This document shows, piece after piece, positions 12,755 to 23,682 of a stretch of 64,000 bases of DNA. The DNA lies in contig JAODUP010000481.1 in the NCBI GenBank assembly GCA_025642065.1, positions 588,501 to 652,500 of the forward strand. Reading direction: 5' to 3'. How positions within the stretch are numbered: position 1 is the stretch's first letter; each line of letters starts with the position of its first letter. The DNA comes from Paralvinella palmiformis. Its lineage: Eukaryota; Annelida; Polychaeta; Terebellida; Alvinellidae. The notes beneath the pieces were generated by a model. It saw only the letters and a program-made list of their open reading frames with translations, was not told the DNA's origin and did not search any database. Position numbers and translations under genes: made by a program.

Positions 12755-13025
12755 TTAAATAAAGTGCCCTTACTAGCAGGAGCCATTCAAAGACGCGGTA
12801 CAAATAATATGTAATATAATAATACCTCACATAATATGTCTGTTAACACCCTGTAATGATTTTAAAGATATTAATTATTTAGCTGTGAAAGCGACCTTAA
12901 ATAGGTGTGTTTTTAAAAGGGATTTAAAATTTTCAAGAAACGACCCATTTCCAATATTTGCCGGCAACCTATTCCACAAAGTCTGGGGCTGCAACACTAA
13001 ACGCACAATCATCAGACTGTAGTTT
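12755..13025 (-). pseudogene. L2-like ORF2 C-terminus and conserved 3' end
   Basis: On the minus strand, traces of the typical ending (a 'CAFSVAAP'-like phrase and a Leu-Lys-Thr-His-like ending before the stop) lead into a 3' untranslated block that is also present at 38,376-38,560. The block includes the reverse complement of 'ttactagcaggagccattca' and runs straight into (TTA)n. Confidence 0.7.
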
Positions 13026-13033
13026 TAAGGTTA

Positions 13034-13363
13034 TTATTGATTAAATATTTGTTTAGATGGAAAGTAACTAACTTTAGATAAAAATGTAAGATTTGAAACA
13101 GGTCTGTAATTGTTAGAGTCCATTGTGTGGTTTTTATTAATGGTTTTACAAGGGCAGCTTTCATGGATCTTAGAAAAAACACCCAGAGATAATGATTTAT
13201 TAACTATAGTTGTAATTGGGTTTATCAAAACATCCAGACAATCTTTCACAAGCCACGTAGGTATTGGTTCAACAGCACAGAAAATATTAGATGACTTTTT
13301 CAGCAACTGCCTGATATCAGGCTCAAATGTATCCATCATGGATATGTAGGACTCTTCTACCAA
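13034..13363 (-). pseudogene. L2-like reverse transcriptase N-terminal fragment
   Basis: A 109-codon open frame. It contains 'PIPTWLVKDCLDVLINPI' and 'NNYRPVSNLTFLSKV', the fingers region in which an Asn-Tyr-Arg-Pro motif precedes the palm in L2/CR1 LINEs. The frame stops after 'SKQIFNQ', and the next recognisable bases belong to the C-terminus, so the palm and its YADD are deleted at about 13,030. Confidence 0.8.
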
Positions 13364-13699
13364 TGGCTTACCCTGTGATAAGGTGCTTGAATGAAACCCA
13401 CTATGTGTATTTAATATTTATTGACAGAAGAAGTTATTAAAACAATGGGCCATATCTTTATCTGAGTTGATAATATTTGGAAGGACAGTTTGACTTTTAT
13501 GTAATACTTTATTCATAACACTGAAAACAGTCCTTTAATTTCCCTTGGATGCCTTGATCTCTTTATTATGGTATTCTGATTTAGCAGAGGTAAGGGTATT
13601 TTTAACTAGAATTTTCCTTACCATGAATACTTCATAATGAACACACAAACTAATCCTGATCCAAAGCCACTCACATTAGCTTGTGTGTCTCTTATTACA

Positions 13700-14295
13700 C
13701 TATGAAAGCATTGGTCTTCTTGGCATTTTCCTTGTCCTAATAGGTGTATGCTTATCTACAATGTCTCTCAGTGTACCATTATAGATATCCACCAGATAAT
13801 CCACATAATCCGGTGCATCCAATGCCAGAGAAGAAGCCCGCACAACAAGAAAAGCCTCCTTGTCAATCGGCTTATATTTTCTATATGAAATACCTTTAGC
13901 TGAAGCAGATTGTTTCTGTAAATATACATTAATGTTAATACGGAGATGATCAGACAGCATGGAAGACACAGCCACACCCTTAAACAAATTTTCAGGTAGA
14001 TAATCGGTAGATAATAGCTACACTTTGCCCAAAAATAAAACTCAGTTGATAATTTTCAAAACACTTAGCCTGAAAGCTCAAATGGGTTTCACACTTCAAC
14101 GAATCACGGAGAAGAATGCCGACTCCCCCAACTTTCTTGTGAATCCGGTGTGAAACATTACCAGTCAGCCAAGTCTCTGTCATGACAAGAGCATCAAGAT
14201 CCATATCCTCAATAACATCAGATATTTCATCAGATTTATTATAGATCGACTGACAATTTATAAGACCAATATTTACATATTGTACAGCTAATATT
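13700..14295 (-). pseudogene. L2-like endonuclease domain and linker
   Basis: Minus-strand frames give 'NIGLINCQSIYNKSDEI' (conserved Asn and Gln of the AP-endonuclease N-terminus), then 'LDALVMTETWLTGN' with the catalytic Glu, then 'GGVGILLRDSLK', then a frame change into a segment with 'SDHLRININV' (the Ser-Asp-His motif near the end of this domain) and 'SYRKYKPIDKEAF'. The order is right for an L2/CR1 ORF2 N-terminus. The piece between 'YRL' and 'SDH', including the Gly-Asp-x-Asn motif, seems to be missing, so the domain is non-functional. Confidence 0.75.
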
Positions 14296-14300
14296 TCACA

Positions 14301-15080
14301 TCCTACAGCTTTAATCGAGAATCTTAGGAAAACTTAGGAATGTGATCTCATATATGTACATACACGGGAAATACTCGCTGGGGCTTAGCTTAATCTGTAT
14401 TATGCGTTCTATATTGTCTGTGTTAAACGTATAAACGTATTGTGTATTATGCCGCATATAATTCTGCAAATTGATCTGCTAGTGGATAGAGTATGCATTG
14501 ATTCGCCCAAAACAAGACTCGTTTTCGCGATTGGCTAAGAAACAAGAAGAAAGTGCAGTGGAAGCCAACTTGCCAACTTACAACTTCGTGGAACGTATGT
14601 TCGTTATTTCGCCGTCCACGGCACGATCAATTCAATTATTCACAAAATAATAATTTACTTAAGCCTACTCAAAGCGTCTTATAGTTGTATTGTAGACACC
14701 ACTTATCTGTTAAACTAGTGTAGTAGGTGTTCCACCGGGGCCACACTTTCCTGTATAGGCCACTTATGGGAGAGCCCCATGCATCCACAAGGCACCGTTT
14801 ACTGACAATTATCACTTTAGTTTAAATGACGCTATGTGATACGAAGACGGAAATATTCGCATTATGGCTCAGTATGTTGACTTATCTATTAAAAATTTTA
14901 CCCACACAAAATGTTTTGATTGTGCTAGTGCATGTGATAATGATTAAATAACTTTTTGTTACGTTATATTGACTTTGAAGTATAACATTTCTTTTATCGT
15001 CACCTTTAATAGAGCTAATATTTAACTTTAACTAAATCCACTTTAAATCATAAATCACTGAACATACATGGATGTGAAGT
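14301..15080. other. Unassigned; likely 5' part of the L2-like element and unrecognised flank
   Basis: Contains a less AT-rich island at about 14,440-14,800. Its place upstream of the minus-strand endonuclease fits a LINE 5' untranslated or ORF1 region, but no ORF1 protein is readable. The left limit of the Rex1-like 3' piece lies near 15,050. Confidence 0.4.
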
Positions 15081-15520
15081 ATAGATATATATGCTAAGTT
15101 TAAATATCTTGTTGGTGTTATTGATGATAAGATATCTTGGTCTTACCAATCATATATTGTCGTAACGAAATGCAAACAAAACGCGTTCTTCTCGAGAATG
15201 TTAAAACCGTTTGATTTTAATAATATGGCATTATTTCACCTCTACACATCACTGATTGAAAGCGTATTGAGTAATACTAGTAATAATTGGTGGAATTCCT
15301 TGATTAAACAAAATATAATAACAATATTGTACTTTAGTTTTTAAAGTAATTGGTTTGCCCGTAAATGTCACTCTCTAAATTAAACATCACCATCCAAACA
15401 AAGTCACTATTATAATTTTATGTGTTCTGTTAAAAGGCTAAAATATCTTTTAAGTTGAACCAAAAGCTTTGGAAAGAACTCTGTTCCTAAGGTTTACTTA
15501 TATTAACTTTCATATAATGC
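15050..15520 (+). mobile_element. Rex1/Babar-like LINE, 3' piece (RT C-terminal part)
   Basis: Plus-strand translation from about 15,096 reads 'KFKYLVGVIDDKISWS', followed by a Cys-x-Gln-x-x-x-Phe-Phe-Ser-Arg segment and 'LYTSLIESVLSN'. Further on comes a Lys-Val-Ile-Gly-Cys-Pro-like phrase (frameshifted). This order follows YADD in the same LINE family found at 11,650-12,640, which ends where this piece begins. Stops and frameshifts are present. The most economical reading is one old element split by the minus-strand L2-like insertion. Confidence 0.7.
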
Positions 15521-15855
15521 TAGATGTGAAATATGGATTGCATAATTGTTTCAGGCTCGTAACTGAAATCTTAATTATATTTAGTTACACAATGTAAACA
15601 ATTAAGAGAGCGAATTCTAATTTTAGATTATTCAGTCAATTTACTGAGATATCACAGGTTTTTCTGTGATTTTAGAATTATCTAGTCTACAACATTAAGA
15701 TATTTAAAATTTTTACTTAGAGGAAAACAACAGTATTTTCTAAATATATTTTTATTTATTTAGCCAAAGACAAACAAATACCAACCACACGATATTAATC
15801 TGTATGTACCTCACCTACATTCACACATTCATTACAATACTCTTACCTGTGTCTT
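15521..15855. other. No gene seen
   Basis: AT-rich spacer between the Rex1-like LINE and the Tc1-like remnant. Confidence 0.5.
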
Positions 15856-15859
15856 ATCA

Positions 15860-16620
15860 GCCAATTAATGTCATATTGATGTATAGTCAACCTACTCCTC
15901 AACGAGGACTGTACTGAATTCCTAAACTGTCCCTGAAGGATACCAGCCACGTACCAGCAACATTATATCGCATCTAGGTTCGGTAAAACGAGCTGACCAG
16001 TCCAATAGGTCGATGTCCCCCTTCCCAACGACGTTTATTGAGACATGAGCATTATTTGGGCGAGTATTATCTTATATGAAAATCCTACGTGGTTTTCATT
16101 ACTTCAGCGCTTTATCTAGTACCGCCTAATTAAAGGGAATACAGGTCTGTGCGACTTATTAATCTGATGTCAATCAACATTATCATTGAGCCGCCATCAA
16201 ATCTATTAACTTTGACCACACTACATGTTCCAGCCACAGTTTTTGCATTTCCACCTCCTCATTCCACCCTCATTGTGGGATACAATGAAACGGCTTTTAT
16301 TTGAGAACAGCACAATTGCCCATTCAGCAATTTGCCAATTCTGATGTTCTGGACTGAAGCTCAACTTGAGTGAACTATGACGTGGTCTCAAAATAACACG
16401 TTTTGTCTTCTAGCTGTAACACGTTCTATCCGAAGTATGTGCCTAACTGTCTGTTCTCTAATTCTTTGACACACGCGTTCCCAAAGGTATAGTTGGTCAC
16501 ATCTGGCTGTAGTTAGCTTTTACGGCCTTCGTCTAACGGCCTTTATGGATCCACTGAGCATCTGGATGGCTAGCCTATGTATGGGCTGATTTTCCAGCAC
16601 TTGAACCGCTGTAACAACTC
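15860..16620 (-). pseudogene. Tc1/mariner-like transposase remnant 2
   Basis: Minus-strand translation reads, in order, an Arg-rich HTH region ('KAVRRRP', 'IREQTVRHILRI', 'RVTARRQNV'), then 'NWQIAEWAIVLFSNKSRF' at about 16,325-16,290, then a Gly-Gly-Ser-Met phrase, 'SRTDLYSL', and a C-terminal region near 15,960-16,030 matching the Asp-Trp-x-Ala-Arg segment. In Tc1-like enzymes the phrase is normally Leu-Phe-Ser-Asp-Glu-Ser, so the first catalytic Asp is Asn here and the enzyme would be dead. At least two stops and several frameshifts. It has the same orientation as remnant 1 but looks like a different, more decayed subfamily. Confidence 0.75.
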
Positions 16621-16630
16621 CGAGTAGAAC

Positions 16631-16970
16631 CAAAAAGCATATACCAGCATCCTCAACTGCCGATAAAAACCAAATAACAAGTGTATTCACATCCTCATTT
16701 TGTTTCTGCAGAAACTATTAACTTTGACTAAAATTAAGCTTCACTATCGTTTCTACGGTATTGGCTGTGATATGCACTCTGAGTCAGTTATTCAGATCCG
16801 TTCCAAAGCATATAGCAGCATCATAAACTGCCGGTAAAAACAAATAACAAGCATATTCACATCCTCATTTTGGTTCTGCAAAACATATAAACTTTGACAA
16901 GAATTAAACCTCATTACTGTTTTTACAGTATTGGCTGTGATATTCACTTTGAGTCAATTATACAGATCCG
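16631..16970. repeat. Tandem duplication, 170-bp unit, two copies
   Basis: Unit 1 (about 16,631-16,800) and unit 2 (16,801-16,970) share 'attcacatcctcatttt', 'actttgac', 'gtattggctgtgatat' and 'cagatccg' at a constant 170-base offset. They lie exactly between the two Tc1-like remnants and may be subterminal transposon sequence. Right after unit 2 comes 'tcccaaaagttta', similar in style to Tc1 ends. Confidence 0.85.
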
Positions 16971-17127
16971 TCCCAAAAGTTTAGACTCATCATATATTAT
17001 AATATATCTATGTTTTGATTTCTGCATTCTAACAATAATACGTTATTTGAAAAATTCAACAAAACTACTGGTAAATAATTTGAGAACATCTCATAGAAAA
17101 GGTACTTCAACCTAAAACTCAAAATAC

Positions 17128-18039
17128 AATATTTAATATGGTAACCACATGATTGGATAACAGGCCTAACTCTTATGGACATTGAGCTGAACAGCTTGTT
17201 TAGATAATCTGGCGTGTTATATCCCCATGCTCTAAATAGGCACTGTATCAGTTCTAAATTTGTTGAAGGGCGATCTCTTATGATATTATTCTGCAACATA
17301 CCCCAGACATTCTCGATCACGTTGAGGTCAGGTGACTGAGCTGGCCACTGGATCACCTGGGAATCATGTTCATCTAACCTGGTCTGCATATTACGCGCTG
17401 TATACACTGGTGCGTTATCGTATGGGAATATAAATTGAATCATAGCATCCCCAAACATTCATAACAGAATACACAATATTTTGATCCAGAATGTCAATTT
17501 AATCAATACTGGTCATAGTACCATCAACGATGAATAATTCACCAACTCCATGGTAAGAAACACATCCCCATACCATTAAAGCAATAGAACATCTCCTTAT
17601 ATATCCGGTAGCGGTTTCTGGCTCCACTGCATTCGCTTTCTCCCTCCATGCCCCCATTCGTCCATCATTCAAGCCATGATTGAATTCATCCGAAAGGACA
17701 ATTCTTGAGAACCGGATTCTAGTACGTCTATGGATTCCTTCTGGCAACTCTACTGTACAGATACCCGTTATAAGTCCGTATCCTGGCAGTTGATTGTGAA
17801 ACCACTTTGCCTATCCACAGTTAACAGGAATATTTGTTGCTACATTACACGTTTCAGCAACGTGTCTTCCAAGAACGTGGTCTTCTTTAGGCATACAGAT
17901 TTAAACTTCCGCGTTACCCTAGAAACAGTTATTCAGCTGAAGTTAATATGTCTGTCTGAAGTTAGCCCGTTTCTCGAATCTGTCGCATGCCGATCTTCGC
18001 CAGGGTCTGCACTGCCGTTAGTTCTCTGTCACGCCCCAT
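17128..18039 (-). pseudogene. Tc1/mariner-like transposase remnant 1 (DD34E)
   Basis: Near full-length transposase pseudogene, about 910 bases. The N-terminus starts 'MGRDRELTAVQ' at 18,039 and is then disrupted by stops and frameshifts through the DNA-binding region. From 17,747 to 17,499 the frame is clean: 'FSRIVLSDE' holds the first catalytic Asp and 'ALMVWGCVSYHG' follows. A stop and frameshift at about 17,460-17,500 lead to the last frame, with 'FPYDNAPVYTARN' (second Asp) and 'WPAQSPDLNVIENVW' (Glu). I count 34 residues between the second Asp and the Glu, the DD34E spacing of Tc1. The protein ends near 'GYHIKY' at about 17,130. Terminal inverted repeats were not found with confidence. 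Confidence 0.85.
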
Positions 18040-19556
18040 AATAAATACATAAATACAGACATAATGTTATTTATTCCAGTTAGGCAGTCATATGTACAAA
18101 CCACATTCAAAATATCGTGTATTATTTTCATTTTAAAGAAGCTAAAAACAATACGATGGGACAATACTTTTGGTGCTTATGAATCTGAACTTCTTTATAT
18201 AATTAAATCAAGGCTTCAGATTTACAGTGTCCCATATACGTCTTTCTCAGTAAGAAGAATGCTATATCAGTTTAGTTAAATGTATTATTTGTATAGATCT
18301 TCGTGCAGGTCATCCTCTTACCTCAAATATAAGTAGGACATCGATATCATATCTTACTAAATGTTAAAATACCTTAACTAGTTGTATTATTGGTTAGCTC
18401 AGTTACTTTTGATGTGTAAATTAATTCTTATTTACCTTGAAACAGCCAATATATATTAAGTTCTTACCCATGTCTCCAGATAAAGTATTGGCTCTATTTC
18501 CCATTTTATTTCCTTTGTAGAAACAATACAAGTAAGCTAATTTAACGTGCGAATAAAACAGGTAATGCAGTATCATATATCAAATCTAAACATGTCACGA
18601 GCATAAACTAAATTTATACTTGTAAATCAATGCAATTAATTCCCTTTGAAGCATGAAACAAATACATCCAATCTTTGTACATTAGCACCGATAATGGCAC
18701 ACCTGGTTTCTGTATTTTGTAACTCAGGTTAACATTCAGTATTAATGTTGCTGTGTTATTAACTAGTCCTTAAGAAATAATCTTTTAGTAAGTTGTATAT
18801 GCCTTATTCAAAGACCAGTTGAACAAAGAATATTAAACAATGAATACTTTATTCGATAACGGTACTTGGATTTGACGGTTTTGTATAGGATTCCTGGTAG
18901 TCAGCTCTTGGGTCAACCAACTACTCAGGTCCCCCCACGCAGATTAATGCTTCTGGAGTACAGTAAATATCTCTATCCACTATGCTGAGGTACATTTAAC
19001 ATTGACAGAGTAAAGTATATCCATCTTATATATCTATTCGGCATTCTTCATTATTTTAAATTCCCACCTACCTGTTCAAATATTCTCTTTTCGGAATTTC
19101 TTTCATTAATACTTTTTTAAAATAATTTTGTCGTTAGTTAGTTACGGTAGTTAACAAAACTTTCTCTTGTTAATGATATTAGTATTCTTTGTTTTCAATG
19201 AGATATTTACTTTATATTCATTTGAACTGGCTAGATGTGTGTATCTGCTAGTGTATAAGATGTTTGTTATACATAAATACATAAATATAACTTATTCACC
19301 CACGAATGTTTTTGTTGATTAACTCGTTATTAACGTATAGCACATATTGTGATTTACAAGCCTTGTTTGTTTTCGATGTGTGTTAAAAATTACCTGCATC
19401 TTCAAAGCAGCAAATAATGATAACTCTGTTATGTTCCACTAAATTATATGCATGTAATTAGCTTTGTTGAATTATGTATACTGATTCTTCACTCTAACTC
19501 TTGAGACATTTAAGTGGGATCGGCGTACGTTAACCTTAAATATATATGAAAGTGGG

Positions 19557-19558
<2 letters not shown>
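18040..19558. other. No gene seen
   Basis: AT-rich. The 71-codon frame at 18,064-18,279 has no recognisable motif. If remnant 1 has an upstream inverted terminal repeat it should lie at about 18,050-18,300, but I could not pair one. Confidence 0.5.

Positions 19559-19606
<48 letters not shown>
19559..19606. repeat. (TA)n microsatellite
   Basis: Uninterrupted TA run. Confidence 0.97.
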
Positions 19607-19609
<3 letters not shown>

Positions 19610-19880
19610 AAAGTGGATTTATGAACCTTTTAATTAGCTTACAGTGGTGTAATTAATGGAGCCAGTTAACCACACATTTAGTTAACCTAACTAACAACGA
19701 ACCACCGACGGGTTCGGCTCTTATCAATTAAGGTGCTAATACATTTTATTTTTAACATAGATCTAAATATATTAGAGTTATTTTGCACCGTCAGTGTAAG
19801 TCATGGGTGTTTATTAATGAATATTAATTTGCATAAACTGAACGTTAAAAGCTAGGACTGAATTTCCCGTCCGGGTATAT

Positions 19881-21480
19881 TGTCTAAATGGACAATCATT
19901 GAGGAATAAAGCCATATTTGTGACAGATTATATCATGTCACAAGATATTGAAGTATTAGTGTTCACTGAAATGTGGATTGGAATTGACACTAATCAGTTA
20001 ATTATAAATGAGTTGTTTCCAACCAGTTTTGAGATTTAATGGTTTTCCTCGTAATAGTGATAGAGCTGGCATTTTCCCACGTGATGTTAAAATAGTGGGC
20101 AACTTATATTTCAATGTAGATAGCAAGTATGATATTAAAGCTTATAGGACTCTACAGGATGTTGGCTTTCCATGGATTGACTCTACGCATTAATGGTGCA
20201 ACTCACAAGAAAGCAACACACACAAGATTTGGTCTATTCTAGAGATTAGAGCTTCTTTATAGTAAGAGTTCCTTGTGTAGGTCACCCATGTCTCATTGTC
20301 GCAACTAAAGTAAACCATTCGGTGTTTATCTGGTTATATAGTTCCTCATGAATATAGACAAGCCCGATTGAATACATAGATATATTGCACAAAACAAGTA
20401 TCGTGTCATAATTATTACTGTATTTATGGAGGATTTACAGTCATCCCAACTCCTGAGTGAATGTACGAGATTAGTGGTATCGATTTTAACATCAACCTCT
20501 ACGATCCATGATGTTCAACAATAATTACGTTTAGATTCAAAGCTCGTTGGTACTCCGGTAAGCATAACTTTGTTCAGAAACGTCAGAGGAAAGCAGAGAG
20601 AACCTGGGATCGAGATTATTTAATGGTGAACTATTTGTATTACTATATTTATTCCAAGCAGATGAAGGAATGTGGAAAAGATCTAAAGAAATGTTTCAAT
20701 CTATTAAGCATTTAATTAACAGGATTCAAATGTAAACACACATTATCAACTTCTCCATACGGAATACAAAAATCATCCGGATTAAGAAAAGGTTTGGTTC
20801 CCAAAGTGATGCTTGTAATATTGCCATGAATGTGATATTATATTTAATTGGAAAATGCGCGAGTTGCTACGTGACTGGGGTCAAAGTCATAGTCACCAAG
20901 TCTCCGAACAAGTCATCTGAGTTAAATACATGATCTGCTTAGCTTTCGAAAATATATTAGGATCAATTGTTACTACATATATCAGTCATCTAGGTTACAT
21001 ACTGAAGAATTATCGTTCTATATTGAACCTTCACTTTACCCCTAGGCTTATAGAAAAGGTAATATAAAGATGGCTAGAAGAGCATTTAGAACACAATAAC
21101 CGTCATGACCATTCTAAACCTGCTTATCGTAGAGGTAATTCAACAGAGACTACTGTCTTGAAAGTGCAGTAATATTTCTGAGATTCGTCACGAAGGATCC
21201 ATAGCTGCATTAGTTATCTTTGAATTATCTGCAGACTTGATGTAATCGATCTCTTAGTAAAACTGAAGAGTGTAGAAGATTACTTTGTCATCAAGAAAAT
21301 GGCTTAATCTGGAAAACGCCCTTTCCCAGTCTCAAAATCAGTGTGTTTCAGGGTCCCCCTTCCCTGAAAAAATGTGGTAGTCAAAGAAATACTACATGTA
21401 TACCTAATCAACTGGCAACATTAGTAAACTGCATAACACTAAATTTCAGTCTGTGTTGATTATACAGAAGCTCACCTCAA
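19881..21480 (+). mobile_element. L2/CR1-like LINE, decayed (endonuclease to RT)
   Basis: Plus-strand pieces in the expected order. At 19,881-20,037: 'LNGQSLRNKA' and 'LVFTEMWIGIDTNQLIINEL', the endonuclease start with catalytic Glu. At 20,038-20,190, after a stop and frameshift: 'GFPRNSDRAG' and 'NVDSKYDIKAYRTLQ'. At 20,540-20,720: 'KARWYSGKHN', 'RKAERTWDRDYLMVNY' and 'KECGKDLKKCFNLL', the linker. At 21,040-21,260: 'WLEEHLEHNNRHDHSKPAYR' and 'GNSTETTVLKV', the RT fingers, then a broken Leu-Ser-Ala-Asp phrase. Traces of Gly-Val-Pro-like and Tyr-Thr-like pieces continue to about 21,480. No YADD is readable. Many stops; an old, dead copy. The same family occurs at 41,531-44,080, 55,838-56,330 and 61,290-62,395. 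Confidence 0.75.
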
Positions 21481-22666
21481 ATTATTTGATTGTTAACTGA
21501 ATTTTTTCATTCAATCAACAGGAATGCCCGCCATTAATTCCTAATACTAATTCCTAAGTCTGAGTTACCAAACAATACAGATGCTACTTTATATGCCAGA
21601 CTAACTCGCAGTTAGAGGAAAATACAAGCATATGCATATTAAAATATATACGTTATAGTCCAATACATCTGTTTACTACAAAGACGAAATCTCGGAAGAG
21701 ATGCGCAGAAGAACTGGTATATGTAAACATGAAGGAGGCTCGTGGAAAAATATTTCTTACCATAATAAAAATATTAGATTCAATAAACCGTCCTTATTCA
21801 TTTTGTGTCACCTCTCAAATATTCTTTCTGGATTGAGCTAACAGTGGCAAAATAATTAATGATTGCAAAGCATTTACGATGACCATTTTATCGTTTCATT
21901 CCCAAATTCCACACATTTTAAATAAAAAAGTACGAAATCTTTCGGATCATTCTGGTGGACAAAAAGCTCAAAGAAAAACTAAATTTCTTCTAAAATGTGT
22001 ATTAATTATATATCTGTAAACATCTTAATTAGAATACTTTTAATGTATTACTGATTACTCTTTAATTAATTAATCGTCGTTGAATAATAATTTATATAGT
22101 AAATTTAGTATAATGATAAAATCCTACATTTATGGAATGTAAAGCTTCAGCATAGAATCAGTTAAATAACTAAATATTCCACTCCTTAATGAATATAATA
22201 ATCTTTATGTTGCAATGGCCTTTAAATAACTACTCTTAAGTGAAACACAAAGTGATCATCGCGTGGTGCTTACTAATTGCAAGAAAATGACCACTTAATT
22301 ATGATATCTTCATAAAGCAAAGCAAAATTGTTGCTTTTGACTATTTAGAGGAATATTTAATGTGGACATCAACAACAATGAATCCCAAAATCTAATCCAT
22401 GCTACAAATTGTGTTTATTTTATATTTATTTTGATCATACACAGCTTAATCATCGGTTTCATGATTTTCAGATCAATATTTTGCCAATGTTTGTGTGGTA
22501 TGTAATATAATTACACACCGCTCCTCTTTGCGGTATGTTTGTTACTTTTTTTACTTATTAATCCGAGGAGATGTGTTGCCTTAAAATAAAGGAATAGCAG
22601 AAAGTAATATGACAAAACAACTATTTTTATTGCAAAAACGCATTTTATTTTACAAGAAAAGTTTGC

Positions 22667-22668
<2 letters not shown>
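21481..22668. other. No gene seen
   Basis: AT-rich. It may hold the unrecognisable 3' end of the preceding LINE. The minus-strand open frame at 22,511-22,882 owes its poly-Leu run to the (AAT)n repeat. Confidence 0.5.

Positions 22669-22721
<53 letters not shown>
22669..22721. repeat. (AAT)n microsatellite
   Basis: About 17 AAT units. Unlike the AAT runs at 12,721 and 38,337, no LINE 3' end was recognised beside it. Confidence 0.97.
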
Positions 22722-22867
22722 TCAAAGACAGCATGATCAAGACGAATCCATCGGTTCATAGTTTTTGTGTAACACAAGAACACATAAATACTATAAGTAA
22801 ATGCCACTATTATAACTAGTATACTTAATGGCTGATTTAATGATTTATTACTTTGTTTGGCAAACTT

Positions 22868-22962
22868 TATTAACCATATCAACTATATCAACCTGATAAA
22901 ATATGTTAACTATGCCAGTTACATCAACTATGCCAACTAAGTTAATTATGTCAACTAGAAGT
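22868..22962. repeat. Degenerate short tandem repeat
   Basis: Repeated variants of 'atcaacta' and 'atgccaacta' over about 95 bases. The unit is irregular, roughly 9-17 bases. Confidence 0.6.
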
Positions 22963-23492
22963 ATTTAACATGATATGCGTTCGCGATGTTTGATCTCTTG
23001 AATTAGCCATCCTTTATCACAGGTAGAACGCTCTTAACCCGTACACCGCCGAAGTTGACAAACGAGGTACAATGTCAAGCTTTGAGGAAGTAGCACACAA
23101 AAGCAATAGTATGTCTATGTGTTGTCTTTGTGGGGACTGATGGAATTATTATGTTTTATCAAAACTGCATGAATGGTGCGAGGGCCCAGCTTCGTTTGAA
23201 TATGTCCATCCCCAGTCGAATAAAAATAACAGTATTGTTAGGTTGTCTTAGCTTTTTCTTTAATCATATAGTAAAATACTAGGACACACTATCTCTTAAA
23301 ATGTATCTATGCTTACGAACCCAACGTCAGGATCGACTTATACAAATCTCATCAACAGCCTTTTTCGTTTCTGGGTGGCGTTCCTATATGGGACGCGTAT
23401 ATTTAAAATGCTTTATTTGTTCTTTATACATCAACGTTCAACGTAAAATACCCAGCCCATTTCCCTGAGAATTGCGTATTATCTTGGTCTGA
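22963..23492. other. No gene seen
   Basis: Nothing recognised. Confidence 0.5.
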
Positions 23493-23682
23493 AGGAACAC
23501 CAATAGTCTACTCGGTGTTTGAATGAAAAGAAATGACCGATAATTCCCCAAACGACTATTCAGAGATCCTTTAAGGCATTCAGCGATATCGTTATGTCGT
23601 TGCTATAAGATGCATCTATCTACACTATGATGGCTATTCTTTCTCTTTTGTCACTCGTGGCAATTAATATATGACACACCAA
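23493..23682 (-). repeat. Dispersed repeat family R4, copy B (inverted)
   Basis: Reverse complement matches 6,415-6,605 over nearly its whole length at about 80%. Confidence 0.8.

Larger units (their letters stand above)
12721..14300 (-). mobile_element. L2/CR1-like LINE, internally deleted, inserted in the Rex1-like LINE
   Basis: Read from right to left: endonuclease start (about 14,290-13,990), post-endonuclease linker (13,987-13,700), beginning of RT (13,363-13,034), then an abrupt jump to the extreme C-terminus and 3' untranslated end (13,025-12,755), closing with a (TTA)n tail at 12,754-12,721. The RT core with its YADD box is missing, so this copy cannot move itself. Its 3' end is about 85-90% like 38,337-38,575. 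It separates two pieces of a plus-strand LINE and is therefore the younger insertion. Confidence 0.8.

Noticed and set aside
13110..13349. Plus-strand frame opposite the L2-like RT fragment
   Set aside because: It is the antisense shadow of the minus-strand RT sequence.
16894..18300. Terminal inverted repeats of the Tc1-like element
   Set aside because: Phrases such as 'cagatccgtcccaaaa' (16,962) and 'acagtgtcccatata' (18,221) look similar, but they lie in the same orientation, not inverted.
22511..22882. 123-codon minus-strand frame with a Leu-rich, membrane-like segment
   Set aside because: The Leu run is the (AAT)n microsatellite read in one frame; the flanks are AT-rich noise.
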